Positions 1 through 9,196 of a DNA stretch of 64,000 nucleotides are shown piece by piece; the first letter of the stretch is position 1; the number at the start of each line of letters is the position of its first letter. The DNA lies in assembly GCF_016907535.1 (NCBI RefSeq), contig NZ_JAFBCF010000001.1:1054001-1118000 (forward strand), written 5' to 3'. This DNA is from Microlunatus panaciterrae. Lineage in GTDB: Bacteria > Actinomycetota > Actinomycetes > Propionibacteriales > Propionibacteriaceae. The notes beneath the pieces are model-generated. The model worked only from the letters and a program-made list of their open reading frames with translations. It was not told where the DNA came from and did not search any database. Position numbers and translations under genes: made by a program.

Positions 1-1044
1 AGCCCGTTCTGCGGACGGATGATCACTGCCGCCGGGGAGCGGCTCGTGCTCGCTGTCGGCATCTTCATCGTGGCCCTCTCCAGCGGCTTGGCCGGCATCT
101 CCCAGACCTACCCGCAGCTGCTGCTCCTGCGCGGGGTCGGCGGAATCGGGTCGGCCATGTTCACCGTGTCCGCCATGACGTTGCTGCTCAACTCGGTGGA
201 GACCCGGATCCGCGGCCGGGCCGCCGGCTTCTACCAGGGTGGCTTCCTGATCGGTGGGATGGCCGGCCCGGCCATCGGCGGTCTGCTGGCCGCGATCTCG
301 CTGACCGCACCGTTCTTCTTCTACGCCGCCACGTTGACCGTCGCCGGTGCCGTCGGGTTGGCGTTGCTGCGACGGGGCGCGTCCACGGTGGTCAGCGGAC
401 CTCACCTGGAGCTGCTGCCATTCCGCCAGGTGGCTCGCGACGTCCGCTACCAGGCGGCCTGTGCCACGAACCTGGCCCAGGGCTGGACCTCCTTCGGCGT
501 CCGAACAGCGCTGGTGCCCGTGCTGGTCGTGGAGGTCCTGCACCGGCCCGCGTCCTGGACCGGGGTGGCCTTCGCCTGCGCCTCGGTGGCCCAGACGATC
601 GCGGTCGGACCTGCCGGCAAGTTCGTCGACACGGTCGGTCGGAAGGAGGCGATGGTCGGGGCCGGCGCCCTGGCCGGGGTGTCCATCGGAATCGTTCCGT
701 TTGCCCCCAACATCTGGGTGCTGATCGGCCTGCTCTGCCTGTACGGCGTGGCAGCGGCCTTTCTCGGCACGGCTCCGGCGGCCGCGGTCGGTGACGCCGC
801 CGGCGGCCGCGGCGGCACTCCGGTGGCGGTCTTCTCCATGTGCTCCGACGTCGGCGCGATCATCGGGCCCCTGGTGGCCGGTATCTTGGCAGACCAGGTC
901 TCCTACCCGCTCGCGTTCGGGGTCGGCGCGGTGCTGATGCTCGGGGCGGCGGCGAATGCGCTCCGGATGCCCTCAGGTGTCCCGACCGAACGGTTGACCA
1001 AGGTCGAGAAAGGATTCACCGATGAGCCCACGCCCGCTGACTGA
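1..1044 (+). CDS. MFS transporter, N-terminally cut by window edge
   Basis: The reading frame is open from base 1, so the true start lies upstream; 347 residues remain. The protein is a chain of hydrophobic helices in the inner membrane, with the loop 2-3-like stretch [13 protein letters not shown] followed by [13 protein letters not shown], as in drug/sugar exporters of the major facilitator superfamily. A second half-repeat ([13 protein letters not shown]) marks the start of the C-terminal six-helix bundle, so roughly the first one or two helices are missing. The 3' end overlaps ung by 23 bases, suggesting co-transcription. Substrate cannot be read from the sequence; efflux is the most common role of such proteins. 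Confidence 0.85.
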   Translation, partial: SPFCGRMITAAGERLVLAVGIFIVALSSGLAGISQTYPQLLLLRGVGGIGSAMFTVSAMTLLLNSVETRIRGRAAGFYQGGFLIGGMAGPAIGGLLAAISLTAPFFFYAATLTVAGAVGLALLRRGASTVVSGPHLELLPFRQVARDVRYQAACATNLAQGWTSFGVRTALVPVLVVEVLHRPASWTGVAFACASVAQTIAVGPAGKFVDTVGRKEAMVGAGALAGVSIGIVPFAPNIWVLIGLLCLYGVAAAFLGTAPAAAVGDAAGGRGGTPVAVFSMCSDVGAIIGPLVAGILADQVSYPLAFGVGAVLMLGAAANALRMPSGVPTERLTKVEKGFTDEPTPAD

Positions 1045-1699
1045 GCTGGTGACCCCGGACTGGGCCGAGGCGTTGAGCCCGGTTGCCGAGGTCCTGACCC
1101 GGATCGGCGGCTTCCTCCGCGACGAGCTGGCCGCCGGCCGGGGCTACCTGCCCGCCGGTGAGAACGTGCTGCGCGCCTTCAGCCGTCCGATGGCCGGGGT
1201 CAGGGTGTTGCTGGTGGGTCAGGACCCGTACCCCACACCGGGGCACCCGGTGGGGCTGTCGTTCTCCGTCGCCCCGGACGTACGGCCGCTGCCGAGAAGC
1301 CTGAACAACATCTACACCGAGCTGCAGGACGACTGCGGGGTGCCGAAGGCGACGAACGGGGATCTGTCCCCATGGTTCGAGCAGGGCGTGCTGCTGCTGA
1401 ACCGGGTGCTGACGGTGCAGCCGGGCCGGTCCGGGTCGCACCGTGGCAAGGGCTGGGAACAGGTGACCGAGACCGCCATCCGGGCGCTGGTGGCGCGTGG
1501 CGGACCGCTGGTCGCCATCTTGTGGGGACGCGACGCGCAGAGCCTGATCCCGCTGCTGGGCGACGTCCCGTACATCGCCAGCGCACATCCGTCGCCGATG
1601 TCGGCCGACCGGGGTTTCTTCGGTTCTCGACCGTTCAGCCGGGCCAACGCGCTGCTGGTGGAGGCCGGCGGCGAACCGGTCAACTGGGCGCTCGGCTGA
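1022..1699 (+). CDS. ung: Uracil-DNA glycosylase (family 1)
   Basis: Removes uracil from DNA in base-excision repair. 225 residues, full length for the family. The water-activating loop GQDPYP (66-71, Asp68) and the leucine-loop motif [13 protein letters not shown] (189-201, His189) are both present, as is LLLN (124-127). The usual His after GQDPY is Pro here, a variant I recall from other actinobacterial enzymes. An AAAGGA ribosome site lies about 6 bases before the ATG at 1022, inside the end of the transporter gene. Confidence 0.96.
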   Translation: MSPRPLTELVTPDWAEALSPVAEVLTRIGGFLRDELAAGRGYLPAGENVLRAFSRPMAGVRVLLVGQDPYPTPGHPVGLSFSVAPDVRPLPRSLNNIYTELQDDCGVPKATNGDLSPWFEQGVLLLNRVLTVQPGRSGSHRGKGWEQVTETAIRALVARGGPLVAILWGRDAQSLIPLLGDVPYIASAHPSPMSADRGFFGSRPFSRANALLVEAGGEPVNWALG

Positions 1700-1719
1700 G
1701 CCGGACAACAGGGCAGGCG

Positions 1720-2868
1720 TCAGTCGAGCGCCTGGCCCAGGTCCGCCAGCAGGTCCTCGACGTCCTCGATCCCGACGCTGAGCCGGACCAGGTCGGCCGG
1801 CACCTCCAGCTCCGTGCCCGCCACCGAGGCGTGCGTCATCCGGCCCGGATGCTCGATCAGTGACTCCACCCCGCCCAACGACTCTCCGAGGGTGAAGACC
1901 CGGGTGCGGGCACAGACGTCCAGGGCATGCTGCTCGCCGGCGGCGACGCGGAAGCTCACCATCCCACCGAACCGTCGCATCTGGCGCGCGGCGAGCTCCC
2001 TGCCGGGGTGCGAGTCCAGTCCCGGGTAGATCGTCTCGGAGACGCCGGCGTGGTCGGAGAGGAAGGCCGCGACACGTTCGGCGTTGTCACAGTGCCGGTC
2101 CATCCGGACCGCGAGCGTCTTCAACCCGCGCAGCACCAGCCAGCAGTCGAACGGCCCGGCAACGGCACCGATCGCGTTCTGGTGGAAGGCGACCTTCTCG
2201 GCCAGATCCGGGTCGTCAACCACCAGGGCCCCGCCCACCACGTCGGAGTGGCCGCCGCAGTACTTGGTGGTGGAGTGCATGACGACGTCGGCGCCGAGCG
2301 CCAACGGCTGCTGCAGATAGGGCGAGGCGAAGGTGTTGTCCACGATCACCAGCGCCCCGGCGTCGTGCGCGATGGCCGCCAGGGCGGCGATGTCGGCGAC
2401 CGCGAGCAGCGGGTTGGTCGGGGTCTCCACCCAGATCGCGGTGGTCTCGCCCGGGCGCAGGGCGGCCTCGACCGCGGCGAGGTCGGTGAGCGGGACCGGC
2501 GTCGCCTGGACGCCCCAGCGGGCGTGCACCTTGGCGAACAGCCGGAAGGTGCCGCCGTACGCGTCATTGGGGATCACCAGGTGGCTACCGGGCCGGCAGA
2601 TCGTCCGCAGCAGGGTGTCCTCAGCCGCCAGCCCGCTGGCGAACGCGAACCCGCGACTACCCCCCTCCAGCGAGGCCAGGCACTCCTCCAGTGCGGTGCG
2701 GGTCGGGTTCGCCGACCGGGAGTACTCGTAGCCGTTGCGCAGCCCACCGACCCCGTCCTGGGCGTACGTCGAGGTCGCGTAGATCGGCGGCACGACCGCC
2801 CCGGTGGTCGGGTCAGGCTGCTGGCCGGCGTGGATGGCCCGGGTCGAGAAACCTGTGGTGTCACTCAT
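1720..2868 (-). CDS. metB: Cystathionine gamma-synthase (PLP enzyme)
   Basis: Joins O-acyl-homoserine with cysteine to form cystathionine in methionine synthesis; some members act as gamma-lyase. 382 residues. The PLP lysine is Lys202 in HSTTKYCGGHSDVVGG, and the Asp-containing VDNTF (176-180) and the substrate loop YSRSANPTR (49-57) are intact. I chose the ATG at 2868 rather than an earlier in-frame start because the family begins here and because TACGCT sits exactly 7 bases upstream, as expected of a leaderless actinobacterial gene; no Shine-Dalgarno is visible. It is divergent from msrA. cbs, further along at 15996-17366, would complete transsulfuration. Confidence 0.93.
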   Translation of the reverse strand: MSDTTGFSTRAIHAGQQPDPTTGAVVPPIYATSTYAQDGVGGLRNGYEYSRSANPTRTALEECLASLEGGSRGFAFASGLAAEDTLLRTICRPGSHLVIPNDAYGGTFRLFAKVHARWGVQATPVPLTDLAAVEAALRPGETTAIWVETPTNPLLAVADIAALAAIAHDAGALVIVDNTFASPYLQQPLALGADVVMHSTTKYCGGHSDVVGGALVVDDPDLAEKVAFHQNAIGAVAGPFDCWLVLRGLKTLAVRMDRHCDNAERVAAFLSDHAGVSETIYPGLDSHPGRELAARQMRRFGGMVSFRVAAGEQHALDVCARTRVFTLGESLGGVESLIEHPGRMTHASVAGTELEVPADLVRLSVGIEDVEDLLADLGQALD

Positions 2869-2875
2869 GATCTGG

Positions 2876-2881
2876 AGCGTA
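2876..2881 (-). promoter_or_regulatory. Putative -10 element of leaderless metB
   Basis: TACGCT on the minus strand matches TANNNT and ends 7 bases before the ATG, so transcription would begin at the start codon. Inferred from spacing and the absence of a ribosome site. Confidence 0.5.
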
Positions 2882-2962
2882 GCCGTCGTGCACTGGAATG
2901 TCCCGGTCGGCGGATGCGTTGACTTCCCGCGGGCAACTTCCCGCGCACCGACCACAGAGAGG

Positions 2963-2968
2963 CACACT
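2963..2968 (+). promoter_or_regulatory. Possible -10 element of msrA
   Basis: CACACT lies 7 bases before the msrA ATG. It keeps A2 and T6 of TANNNT but has C at position 1. With metB facing away, the 107-base gap 2869-2975 must hold both promoters. Confidence 0.35.
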
Positions 2969-2975
2969 GGTCCCC

Positions 2976-3608
2976 ATGTTCTTCACCAAGCAGAAGGTCA
3001 CCATGGTCGAGCCCGAGCGCGCGCTGCGGGGCCGTGACACGTCCGTGCTCGCCCAGCCCACGTTCCATGAGATCTTCGGCACCCCGGTCGATGTCACCCC
3101 GGCCGGTTCGGAGGTGGCCTACCTCGCGCTCGGCTGCTTCTGGGGCGCGGAGAAGCTCTACTGGCAGCTGGACGGGGTCACCTCGACCGCCGTCGGCTAC
3201 GCCGGCGGGTACACCCCCAACCCCACCTACGAGGAGGTCTGCAGCGCCAAGACCGGGCACACCGAGATCGTGCGGGTGTCGTACGACCCGAACAAGATCA
3301 GCTATGCCGACCTGCTGAAGGTGTTCTTCGAGAACCACGACCCGACCCAGGGCATGCGGCAGGGCAACGATGTCGGCACCCAGTACCGCTCGGCGATCTA
3401 CACGACCACCCCCGAGCAGGCGGCGATCGCGGTGCAGGTGCGCGACGAGTTCCAGCGGGAGTTCGAGCGCGCCGGCTACGGCGAGATCACCACCGAGATG
3501 CGGGAGGCGCCCGAGTTCTACTACGCCGAGGACTACCACCAGCAGTACCTGGACAAGAACCCCAACGGCTACTGCCCGGTCCACGCCACCGGTGTGACCT
3601 GCGGCTGA
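2976..3608 (+). CDS. msrA: Peptide-methionine (S)-S-oxide reductase
   Basis: Repairs methionine-S-sulfoxide in oxidised proteins in the cytoplasm. 210 residues. The catalytic cysteine is Cys54 in GCFWGAE; the following [17 protein letters not shown] block and the [11 protein letters not shown] stretch are family hallmarks, and C-terminal cysteines (NGYCPVH and CG at the end) are placed to resolve the disulfide. The start at 2976 is preferred over upstream in-frame codons because the N-terminus then matches the family. It is divergent from metB, and the next gene (SDR) converges on it. Confidence 0.95.
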   Translation: MFFTKQKVTMVEPERALRGRDTSVLAQPTFHEIFGTPVDVTPAGSEVAYLALGCFWGAEKLYWQLDGVTSTAVGYAGGYTPNPTYEEVCSAKTGHTEIVRVSYDPNKISYADLLKVFFENHDPTQGMRQGNDVGTQYRSAIYTTTPEQAAIAVQVRDEFQREFERAGYGEITTEMREAPEFYYAEDYHQQYLDKNPNGYCPVHATGVTCG

Positions 3609-3620
3609 GGCTCGAGCCGC
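3601..3620 (+). terminator. Hairpin overlapping msrA stop codon
   Basis: GCGGCT (3601-3606) pairs with AGCCGC (3615-3620) around an 8-base loop; the inner GGCTCGAGCC is itself palindromic. It sits between two convergent genes and lacks a T-tract, as is common in GC-rich actinobacteria. Confidence 0.4.
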
Positions 3621-3644
3621 AACCGCGGTGGCCTGGCGATCGTC

Positions 3645-4496
3645 CTACCTGCGCGCAGCGGTCATCCGGTACAGCAGCCGGTACGGCAGCACCCGAGCCA
3701 GCATCGCTGCGACCTTGGCGTCCCGGCCGACCACCTGGCGGGGTCGCGGGTTGGGCAGCGTGAGCGCGGCCACGATCACCTGGGCCGCACGGTCCGGCGG
3801 CAGGCCCCGCCTACTGCCCCGCTCCGCCATCTGCTCCGCAGCCTGGATCTGGAACCGGTAACGACTCGCCTCGGCAGGAAACTCCTGCTGGAGCTTGTTG
3901 CCGGCGGCAAGGCCGCGTTCCCAGATCGGGGTCGCGATCGCCCCGGGCTCGAGCAGCAGGACGCGGATCCCGGACGGCGCCAGTTCGGCCCGCAACGACT
4001 CCGACAGACCGGCCAGGCCGAACTTGGACGCGGCATAGGCGCCCAGCATCGGACCGGCGATCCGGCCGCTGATCGACCCGATCATCACGATCCGGGCGTC
4101 GCCGAGCTCGGCGGCGGCCGTCCGCAGGGCCGGCAGCAACGTCTGGGTCACCAGCAGCTGACCGACCAGGTTGACCTCGAGCTGCCGACGGAAGGCCTCG
4201 ATCGGCAGGTGCTCCAGGGGCCCAGGGAGCGCAACGCCGGCATTGTTCACCAGGCCGAACAGGGGTCCGGCCTCGCAGACCCGCCGGCTGGCTGCCCGGA
4301 CCGAGTCGTGGTCGAGCAGGTCGACCAGAAGCGGGGTGACGGCGCCCTTGTGCTCGTCGGTCAGCGCCCTCCCGTCCTGCTCCCGACGCACCGTGGCCCA
4401 GACCCGGAAACCCATCCTGGTCAGTCCCTGAACTGTGGCGCGGCCGATTCCGGTCGAAGCCCCGGTGACCACCACCGATCGCTGTCCCTGTGCCAT
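3645..4496 (-). CDS. Short-chain dehydrogenase/reductase
   Basis: A classical SDR of 283 residues with the NAD(P) glycine motif TGASTGIG (11-18), NNAG (84-87), a serine pair at 141/143 and the catalytic YxxxK (Tyr154, Lys158). After Gly18 the basic residues VRR (36-38) hint at NADP preference. The start at 4496 has GGGGGAG 3 bases upstream. The substrate is unknown; the C-terminal extension with several Arg is typical of the actinobacterial subgroup that includes retinol-dehydrogenase-like and oxidoreductase SDRs. No operon partner is visible. Confidence 0.88.
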   Translation of the reverse strand: MAQGQRSVVVTGASTGIGRATVQGLTRMGFRVWATVRREQDGRALTDEHKGAVTPLLVDLLDHDSVRAASRRVCEAGPLFGLVNNAGVALPGPLEHLPIEAFRRQLEVNLVGQLLVTQTLLPALRTAAAELGDARIVMIGSISGRIAGPMLGAYAASKFGLAGLSESLRAELAPSGIRVLLLEPGAIATPIWERGLAAGNKLQQEFPAEASRYRFQIQAAEQMAERGSRRGLPPDRAAQVIVAALTLPNPRPRQVVGRDAKVAAMLARVLPYRLLYRMTAARR

Positions 4497-4650
4497 CGCT
4501 CCCCCAGCCGTAGAGTCAGGATCGCGGGTGCCCGGACCGCACCCGCCCCCTTCGGCACGCCGGATTTCCCCGACGATGCCCAGGCCAGCCTATTCGCGAC
4601 GAGGCAGCCAATTGCATACAGTGGGGACGCCCGACCAGGAGGAACCCCGC

Positions 4651-5055
4651 ATGGCAGAGACGACAGTGATCACTTTCGGCACGTTCGACGTGCTGCACGT
4701 CGGCCATGTCCGCGTGCTCAACCGGGCAGCCGAGCTGGGCGACCGGCTCGTCGTCGGCGTCTCCTCCGACGCCCTGAACCTGGCCAAGAAGGGCCGCAAC
4801 CCGGTATTCAGCCAGCAGGAGCGGCTGGAGATCGTGGCGAACCTCAAGGTGGTCGACACGGTCTTCGTCGAGGAGAGCCTCGAGCTGAAACGCGAGTACG
4901 TGGAGCAGCACGCTGCGGACATCTTGGTGATGGGTGACGACTGGGCCGGCAAGTTCGACTTCCTCAACGACATCTGCAAGGTGGTCTACCTCCCTCGCAC
5001 GCCGTCGATCTCCACCACAGCACTGATCGAACACATCGCGACCACCAGGAGCTGA
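4651..5055 (+). CDS. tagD: Glycerol-3-phosphate cytidylyltransferase-like nucleotidyltransferase
   Basis: A small (134 residues) member of the HxGH cytidylyltransferase family: HVGH at 16-19 and RTPSISTT (116-123), the RTxGISTT signature slightly altered, plus the Walker-like GDDWAGKFDF. TagD-type enzymes make CDP-glycerol for teichoic acids and related glycerol-phosphate polymers; a role with another alcohol phosphate is possible because no polymer genes are nearby. The start at 4651 is fixed by a strong AGGAGG at 4637-4642. An in-frame extension upstream is ignored for that reason. Confidence 0.82.
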   Translation: MAETTVITFGTFDVLHVGHVRVLNRAAELGDRLVVGVSSDALNLAKKGRNPVFSQQERLEIVANLKVVDTVFVEESLELKREYVEQHAADILVMGDDWAGKFDFLNDICKVVYLPRTPSISTTALIEHIATTRS

Positions 5056-5259
5056 TCGCCGGATGCGACCCGAACTCTCCTATCCTGTCCCTCGCCGGGC
5101 AGCTGCTCACGACGCCGCTCCGCGCGACCAGCGTGAACCCGTCGAGCGGCCCACCCGCGAACGACGCCGTGGCCACGGTCCCGCGGCCGCCGAAGCGACC
5201 GCTGCCGACCCGAACGAGCAGCGGGGACACTAGCCCACGTCGACCTCAGCGACTCTCCC
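5056..5259. other. Intergenic stretch without identified features
   Basis: 204 bases between tagD and the kinase gene. Reading frames exist here but have no family resemblance or ribosome site; I see no clear hairpin. Confidence 0.4.
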
Positions 5260-6138
5260 GTGATCGAGCTCCCCGCAAGCTTCCGCGCGATGCCGCGCTG
5301 GTGGCAGGGCGGAGGCGACTGGCTGGACGCTCTGCCGAGCCTGGTCGCCGACCACTGCAGACGCCTGCAGCTGGAGCTCGACGGTCCGCCGCGGCACGGC
5401 TCCAACGCTCTGGTGGTGCCGGTCCGCCGCAACGGCGAGCTGCTCGCCCTCCGGCTGACCCCACCCACCGATGACGTCGCCGCGGAGGTGGCCGCGTTGC
5501 GGTTCTGGGACGGACGCGGCACTGTGCGACTGATCGACGCCGATGTTGCGGCCGGGGTCACCCTGCTCGAGCGCCTGGACGGGTCCCGCAGCCTGAACGA
5601 CCTGCCGCTGACGGAGGCGGTCCCCGTGCTGGGCCGGATGATGCGCAGACTGGCCGTACCCGGACCGCCGGAGGTCCTCTCGACGACGGCCGTCGCGGCG
5701 GCCCGGTTGGGGGATCTCGAGGAGAGCTGGTCTCGCCTCGACCGGCCATTCAGCCGCACTGTGCTGGACGTGGCGCTGACTCATGCCCTGGCGCTGGCCG
5801 AGACCTCGTCCACGCTGGCCGTGAACGGCGACCTGCACTATGAACAGGTGCTGGCCGGACGGCGGGAGCCGTGGCTCACGGTCGACCCGGTCCTGATGCG
5901 CGGCGACATCGAGTACGACCTGGCCCGGATGCTGTGGTCCCGGCTGGACGAGATGAGTGACGACGCCGTGTTCGAGCACTTCCACACCCTGGTCGACCAG
6001 GCGGAGCTGTGTGAGGAACGGGCGTATGCCTGGGTGGTGCTGCGCAGCGTGGACTACTGGGTCTGGGGCCTCGACCACGGTCTCACCGAGGACCCGGTGC
6101 GGTGCGCCCGGCTGGTAGGCCTGTTCCTGTCCTGCTGA
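5260..6138 (+). CDS. Streptomycin 6-kinase-like aminoglycoside phosphotransferase
   Basis: 292 residues of the APH(6)/hydroxyurea-kinase family. The catalytic-loop motif is VNGDLHYEQVL (188-198, Asp191) and the metal-binding Asp is in TVDPVLMRGDIEYDLARML (Asp209). The start is a GTG at 5260. Family members phosphorylate streptomycin or hydroxyurea; chromosomal copies in actinobacteria often have no proven substrate, so resistance is a possibility, not a conclusion. The usual Lys-Pro after the metal Asp is Val-Leu here, which may shift specificity. It is followed directly by the first 51-bp repeat array. Confidence 0.8.
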   Translation: MIELPASFRAMPRWWQGGGDWLDALPSLVADHCRRLQLELDGPPRHGSNALVVPVRRNGELLALRLTPPTDDVAAEVAALRFWDGRGTVRLIDADVAAGVTLLERLDGSRSLNDLPLTEAVPVLGRMMRRLAVPGPPEVLSTTAVAAARLGDLEESWSRLDRPFSRTVLDVALTHALALAETSSTLAVNGDLHYEQVLAGRREPWLTVDPVLMRGDIEYDLARMLWSRLDEMSDDAVFEHFHTLVDQAELCEERAYAWVVLRSVDYWVWGLDHGLTEDPVRCARLVGLFLSC

Positions 6139-6156
6139 TCCGCGTCCGCCCCCTGC

Positions 6157-6345
6157 GAAAAACTCGACAGAACGCGACTTTTCGCGGTCCGGGGGCGCCG
6201 GACCGGGTCCAGAACTCATCAGAACGCGACATTTCCCGACCCACAGCGCCGAACCCGACCCAGAACTCATCAGAACGCGACATTTCCCGGCCCACAGCGC
6301 CCAACCCGGCCCAGAACTCATCAGAACGGGAGTTTTCGGGGCCCC
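6157..6345. repeat. 51-bp hairpin repeat array A (4 units)
   Basis: Four units with the core TCAGAACGCGAC or a close variant (CAGAACGCGAC in the first), beginning near 6159, 6212, 6263 and 6313, so the period is about 50-54 bases. Each core is flanked by GAACTC and TTTC arms that can pair partly. The same family occurs at 21898-22185 and 34089-34225. Confidence 0.85.
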
Positions 6346-6367
6346 CCAAGCATCCGCCGCTGCCGGG

Positions 6368-7234
6368 TCAGCCCAGGGCACCGCTGGCGAAGGCGTCGCA
6401 CTTCTGTGGGTCACCGGTACGGAACCCGGTCGTCAGCCACTGCTGCCGCATCGCCGCCGACCCGTGGGTCCAGCTCTCCGGCGTCACCTGGCCCTGCATC
6501 TTCTTCTGGATCCGGTCATCGCCCACCGCCGAGGCCGCATCCAGCGCCCTGTTCAGGTCCTCCTGGCTGACCTCGGCGATGGGGCTCTTTGGGTCGTCGG
6601 TGGCATGGTTGAACCAGACGCCGGCGTAGCAGTCGGCCTGGAGCTCCAGCCGGACAGCTCCGGACTTGGGTCCGGACTGCTGGCCCTGGCCCTGCACCTT
6701 CGACATGGTCCCGGTCAGCTTCTGGATGTGGTGTCCGAACTCGTGGGCGAGCACGTACGCCTCAGCAGCGTCGCCGCCCTGAGCCCCGAGCTCGCCGGTC
6801 AGCTGGTCGAAGAAGCCGAGGTCCAGATAGACCGTGGTGTCGGCCGGGCAGTAGAAGGGGCCGACCGCGGAGGTGGCGGTGCCGCAGCCAGTGGCGACAC
6901 TGCCGGTGAAGGTGTCGACCTGGATCTCCTGGTAGTTGTCGACTGACTGGCCCCAGAACGACTGGATCGAGTTGGTGTAGGCGACGAAGCGGCAGTCGCG
7001 GTCCTTCTCAATATCGGTGCCGCTCTTGCAGTGCTCGAACTGGCTGGAGGCCGACGGGTCGGCCGGGCCGGCTTGCTGGCCGCCGAGGATGTCGTTGGGG
7101 TTGATCCCGAGCAGCAGGGCCACTACCAGCACGATCAGGCCCGCGCCCCCGCCGATGGCGATCTTGCCGCCCCCACCTCGCGACCCACCCCCCATCTGAG
7201 AAGGGTCGAGCTGCGACTGCTGGTTGTACTTCAT
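6368..7234 (-). CDS. Membrane-anchored neutral zinc metallopeptidase (YpfJ family)
   Basis: 288 residues. A glycine-rich N-terminus precedes one transmembrane helix (about 27-43); the rest is predicted outside. The zinc site is HEFGH (164-168) with a downstream glutamate in RLELQADCYAGVW (Glu197), the pattern of the putative neutral zinc metallopeptidase family. Cysteines at 69, 81, 117 and 129 may form disulfides in the exported domain. The ATG at 7234 has a GGGGAG site 5 bases before it, so the longer frame upstream was rejected. Function in the family is unproven; it could process wall or surface proteins. Confidence 0.88.
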   Translation of the reverse strand: MKYNQQSQLDPSQMGGGSRGGGGKIAIGGGAGLIVLVVALLLGINPNDILGGQQAGPADPSASSQFEHCKSGTDIEKDRDCRFVAYTNSIQSFWGQSVDNYQEIQVDTFTGSVATGCGTATSAVGPFYCPADTTVYLDLGFFDQLTGELGAQGGDAAEAYVLAHEFGHHIQKLTGTMSKVQGQGQQSGPKSGAVRLELQADCYAGVWFNHATDDPKSPIAEVSQEDLNRALDAASAVGDDRIQKKMQGQVTPESWTHGSAAMRQQWLTTGFRTGDPQKCDAFASGALG

Positions 7235-7406
7235 CTCGTTCTCCCCTTCGGTGCCCGGGACCGGGCGAGCGTGCCATGGAGCATAACCGTCGACGGTGGC
7301 CGCCCCCCGTATGGGCGAGACTGGTCGGCGGGAATACCCAGCGTCCGCCCACTGTTCCAGCGGGTAGATCGATTGAATCATCAACTATTCCACCAGGAGC
7401 AGCGCC

Positions 7407-8537
7407 ATGCAGTTCGGGATCTTCAGCGTCGGAGACGTCACCACCGACCCGACCACTCGGAAGACTCCCAGCGAGGCGGAGCGAATCAAGGCCATGGTGG
7501 CGATCGCCCTGAAGGCCGAAGAGGTCGGACTCGACGTCTTCGCCACCGGCGAACACCACAACCCTCCGTTCGTTCCGTCCTCCCCGACCACCATGCTGGG
7601 CTACCTGGCCGCCCGGACCGAGAAGCTGATCCTGTCCACGGCGACGACGCTGATCACCACCAACGACCCGGTGAAGATCGCCGAGGACTTCGCCATGCTG
7701 CAGCACCTGGCGGACGGACGCGTCGACGTGATGATGGGTCGTGGCAATACCGGCCCGGTCTACCCGTGGTTCGGCAAGGACATCCGCGAAGGCATCCCGC
7801 TGGCGATCGAGAACTACCACCTGCTGCACAGACTCTGGCGCGAAGACATTGTCGACTGGGAGGGCCGCTTCCGGACACCCCTGCAAGGTTTCACCTCGAC
7901 CCCGCGCCCCTTGGACGGTGTGCCTCCGTTCGTCTGGCATGGCTCGATCCGCAGTCCAGAGATCGCCGAGCAGGCGGCCTACTACGGCGACGGTTTCTTC
8001 GCCAACCACATCTTCTGGCCGAAGGAACACTTCATCCGGCTGGTCAACCACTACCGGACCCGGTTCGAGCACTATGGGCACGGCGCCGCCGACCAGGCCA
8101 TTGTCGGCCTCGGTGGCCAGGTCTTCATGCGCCGAAGCTCCCAGGATGCCGTCGCCGAGTTCCGTCCCTACTTCGACAATGCGCCGGTGTACGGTCACGG
8201 CCCGTCGCTTGAGGACTTCATGCAGCAGACCCCGTTGACCGTCGGCAGCCCCCAGCAGGTGATCGAGAAGACGCTCGCCTTCAGGGAGTCGTTCGGTGAC
8301 TACCAACGCCAGCTGTTCCTGATGGACCACGCCGGCCTGCCGCTGAAGACGGTGCTCGAGCAGCTCGACCTGCTGGGCGGCGAGGTGGTGCCGGTGCTGC
8401 GCAAGGAGCTGGATGCGCTGCGCCCAGCCCATGTGCCCGACGGTCCGACCCATGCGGGCCTGTTGAGCGCCCAGCGCGCGGCCGGTGTCGGCGACGTCCC
8501 TGGACCCGAGACGGTGGCGGCTGGAGGTCTGCGATGA
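7407..8537 (+). CDS. LLM-class flavin-dependent oxidoreductase
   Basis: A luciferase-like monooxygenase of 376 residues, TIM-barrel fold, using reduced FMN (or F420 in some members). Typical segments are ATGEHHNPPFVPSSP (near 45-60), the TTLITTNDPVKIAEDFAMLQ block and GRGNTGP. AGGAG lies 6 bases before the ATG. The next gene overlaps by ATGA and encodes an FMN reductase, so the two probably form a two-component system in which the reductase supplies FMNH2. The substrate is unknown. Confidence 0.9.
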   Translation: MQFGIFSVGDVTTDPTTRKTPSEAERIKAMVAIALKAEEVGLDVFATGEHHNPPFVPSSPTTMLGYLAARTEKLILSTATTLITTNDPVKIAEDFAMLQHLADGRVDVMMGRGNTGPVYPWFGKDIREGIPLAIENYHLLHRLWREDIVDWEGRFRTPLQGFTSTPRPLDGVPPFVWHGSIRSPEIAEQAAYYGDGFFANHIFWPKEHFIRLVNHYRTRFEHYGHGAADQAIVGLGGQVFMRRSSQDAVAEFRPYFDNAPVYGHGPSLEDFMQQTPLTVGSPQQVIEKTLAFRESFGDYQRQLFLMDHAGLPLKTVLEQLDLLGGEVVPVLRKELDALRPAHVPDGPTHAGLLSAQRAAGVGDVPGPETVAAGGLR

Positions 8538-9163
8538 CCTCGACGAAGCAGCTCGTGGTGGTCTCAGCCGGACTCTCCCAGCCCTCCTCCACCCGGCTGC
8601 TCGCCGACCGGCTGGCCTCGGCGACCCAGCGCGCACTGGCCGCCGACGGTGTCGACCTGCAGGTTGACGTCATCGAGCTGCGTGATCTCGCCCACCAGCT
8701 CACCGACCACCTGCTGACCGGTTTTCCGGCGGCAGGGTTGCGGACAGCACTCGAGCTGGTCAGCCGCGCCGACGGTGTGATCGCGGTGACGCCGATCTTC
8801 AGCGCCTCGTACAGCGGGCTGTTCAAGAGCTTCTTCGACGTGCTCGAGCCGGGTGTGATGGACGGTACGCCGGTGCTGATGGCGGCGACAGGCGGGACGG
8901 AGCGGCATTCGCTCGCCCTCGAGTTCGCGCTGCGGCCGCTGTTCGCCCACCTGCGCGCCGCACCGGTGCCGACCGCCGTCTACGCTGCCACCCATGATTG
9001 GGGCGCCGCCGGTGACGGTCAGCTCACCACCCGGATCGAGCGGGCCGCCGCCGAGCTCGCCGGCTCGATCGCCCGACACGCCCCCGCGACCACCGATGAC
9101 CCGTACGACATCCCAGTCCCGTTCGAACAGCTGCTGTTCGACGGCCAACGGCAGAGTGCCTGA
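8534..9163 (+). CDS. NADPH-dependent FMN reductase (CE1759 type)
   Basis: A flavodoxin-fold reductase of 209 residues: SAGLSQPSSTRLLADRL (10-26) is the phosphate-binding loop and TPIFSASYSGLFKSFFD the flavin/active-site region found in the CE1759 family. The 4-base overlap with the preceding flavin oxidoreductase indicates translational coupling and a shared reaction. It probably delivers reduced flavin to that enzyme. Confidence 0.88.
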   Translation: MTSTKQLVVVSAGLSQPSSTRLLADRLASATQRALAADGVDLQVDVIELRDLAHQLTDHLLTGFPAAGLRTALELVSRADGVIAVTPIFSASYSGLFKSFFDVLEPGVMDGTPVLMAATGGTERHSLALEFALRPLFAHLRAAPVPTAVYAATHDWGAAGDGQLTTRIERAAAELAGSIARHAPATTDDPYDIPVPFEQLLFDGQRQSA

Positions 9164-9196
9164 CCCGTGATCGCCCACCCCCGACAGGAGACCCCC

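Noticed and set aside
1927-2922. 331-codon plus-strand frame opposite metB
   Set aside because: Antisense to a complete PLP enzyme gene, low-complexity composition, no ribosome site.
2869-2975. SAM or other riboswitch before metB
   Set aside because: The gap of 107 bases holds both promoters, the mRNA appears leaderless, and no conserved aptamer fold is visible.
5133-5474. Small gene between tagD and the kinase
   Set aside because: Arg/Pro-rich frame overlapping the kinase gene in another frame, with no ribosome site or relatives.
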